From positions 1 to 6,582 of the forward strand of contig CADCUU010000127.1 of NCBI GenBank assembly GCA_902805995.1: a stretch of 6,582 nt of DNA, in the 5' to 3' direction. Position 1 is the stretch's first letter. Every line of letters begins with the position of its first letter. The position numbers were made by a program, and so were the translations under genes. This document shows positions 5,893 through 6,582 of the stretch, piece after piece. The notes below the pieces were generated by a model, which was not told the origin of the DNA, ran no database searches, and saw only the letters and a program-made list of their open reading frames with translations. The DNA is from an uncultured Rubellimicrobium sp. (GTDB lineage Bacteria > Pseudomonadota > Alphaproteobacteria > Rhodobacterales > Rhodobacteraceae).

Positions 5893-6582
5893 GGCCCCAT
5901 GTCCATGTCATCGGGGCGGGCCTCGCGGGCCTCGCGGCGGCGCTCGACCTCGTCCAGGGCGGGGTCCGCGTCACCCTGCACGAAGCCTCGCCCAAACCCG
6001 GCGGGCGCTGCCGAAGCTTCCACGACGCCGTGCTCGGCTGCCGGATTGACAACGGCAACCATCTGATCCTGTCCGGCAACGCCGCCGTGCTTGATCACGC
6101 CCGACGGATAGGCGCGGCCCATCTCCTCCGCACGCTGCCCGACGCCGCCTTTCCCTTCGCCGACCTCACCTCCGGTGCCCGCTGGACCGTCCGGGTGCCC
6201 CGCACGCCCCTGGGTAGCCTGCGCGCCGACGCCCGTCCGCCCGGCGTGAGCCAGCTCGCCGCGCTCCGGGGCGTGGCCGGTCTCCTGACGGCGGGGCAGG
6301 GGCGGACCGTGGGCCAAGCGGTGTGCGACCGCGGCCCCATGTGGCGATCCTTCTGGGAGCCCATGACGACCGCAGTGCTCAACATGGGACCGGAGCGCGG
6401 CTCCGCCGCCCTGCTGCGCGCGGCCCTCCTCCGCAGCTTCTTCCGGGGGGAGGAGGCCTGCCGTCCCGTCCTCGCGCCCGCAGGGCTGGGAGACGCCCTC
6501 ATCGACCCCGCCGTGGCGCGCTTGCGCGAGCAGGGGGTCGAGATCCGATACCGCGTCCCGCTGGAAAGGCTGGGGCAAGAGG
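5889..6582 (+). CDS. hpnE: HpnE, hydroxysqualene reductase (FAD), C-terminus cut by window edge
   Basis: I translated this frame by hand from GTG 5889-5891; 231 codons are open to the right edge, about half of the usual length of just over 400. The FAD fold begins at once: VHVIGAGLAG at residues 5-14 with GxGxxG at 9-14, E32, and GGR at 38-40. The HpnE substrate-region signature follows as DNGNHLILSGN (54-64), then FWEPMTTAVLN (155-165) and APAGLGDALIDP (196-207), which match squalene-associated FAD desaturases of the HpnE type. HpnE reduces hydroxysqualene to squalene. The GTG overlaps the hpnD stop (GTGA); nearby ATGs at 5899 and 5905 are out of frame, and the FAD motif starts so early that no later start is sensible. 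The ribosome site is weak (GGGGGGA 11 bases upstream), consistent with coupling. Confidence 0.9.
   Translation, partial: MRPHVHVIGAGLAGLAAALDLVQGGVRVTLHEASPKPGGRCRSFHDAVLGCRIDNGNHLILSGNAAVLDHARRIGAAHLLRTLPDAAFPFADLTSGARWTVRVPRTPLGSLRADARPPGVSQLAALRGVAGLLTAGQGRTVGQAVCDRGPMWRSFWEPMTTAVLNMGPERGSAALLRAALLRSFFRGEEACRPVLAPAGLGDALIDPAVARLREQGVEIRYRVPLERLGQE

Noticed and set aside
5772..6578. Minus-strand open frame (268 codons) opposite hpnE
   Set aside because: The plus-strand frame carries the FAD-binding and HpnE signatures from its first residues; the opposite frame shows none.

Overview
This GC-rich window (roughly 70% G+C by eye) is fully packed with genes. It holds two divergently transcribed operons, both cut by the window edges, which together look like a locus for squalene and C30 (triterpenoid) carotenoid synthesis. 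Base composition, GTG/TTG starts, tight 4-base gene overlaps and protein types suggest an alphaproteobacterium. Families such as Rhodobacteraceae, Methylobacteriaceae or Acetobacteraceae would fit, but the genus cannot be read from the sequence.

Right half, plus strand (4202 to the end): three consecutive genes with clear HpnC, HpnD and HpnE signatures. HpnD makes presqualene diphosphate from two farnesyl diphosphates, HpnC converts it to hydroxysqualene, and the FAD enzyme HpnE reduces that to squalene. hpnE runs off the right edge after 231 codons.

Left half, minus strand (4086 down to 1): in order of transcription, a small exported DUF2141 protein, two CrtI/CrtN-family FAD-dependent carotenoid desaturases/oxidases of 520 and 506 residues, and a PlsC-type acyltransferase that runs off the left edge after 197 codons. 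No CrtM/CrtB-type dehydrosqualene or phytoene synthase is visible. The simplest reading is that squalene from HpnCDE feeds the first desaturase, the second oxidises or further desaturates the chain, and the acyltransferase adds a fatty acyl group to a later, probably glycosylated, product. No glycosyltransferase, aldehyde dehydrogenase or squalene-hopene cyclase is seen, but the cluster is open at both ends.

Between the operons is a 115-base divergent spacer (4087-4201) with a 7-bp inverted repeat, a possible minus-strand promoter and a short direct repeat just before hpnC. All five internal gene junctions are 4-base stop/start overlaps (ATGA, ATGA, GTGA, TTGA, GTGA), which implies strong translational coupling in both operons. 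I saw no RNA genes, mobile elements, CRISPR arrays or intrinsic terminators. The least explained parts are the DUF2141 protein, the acyltransferase and the control element in the spacer.
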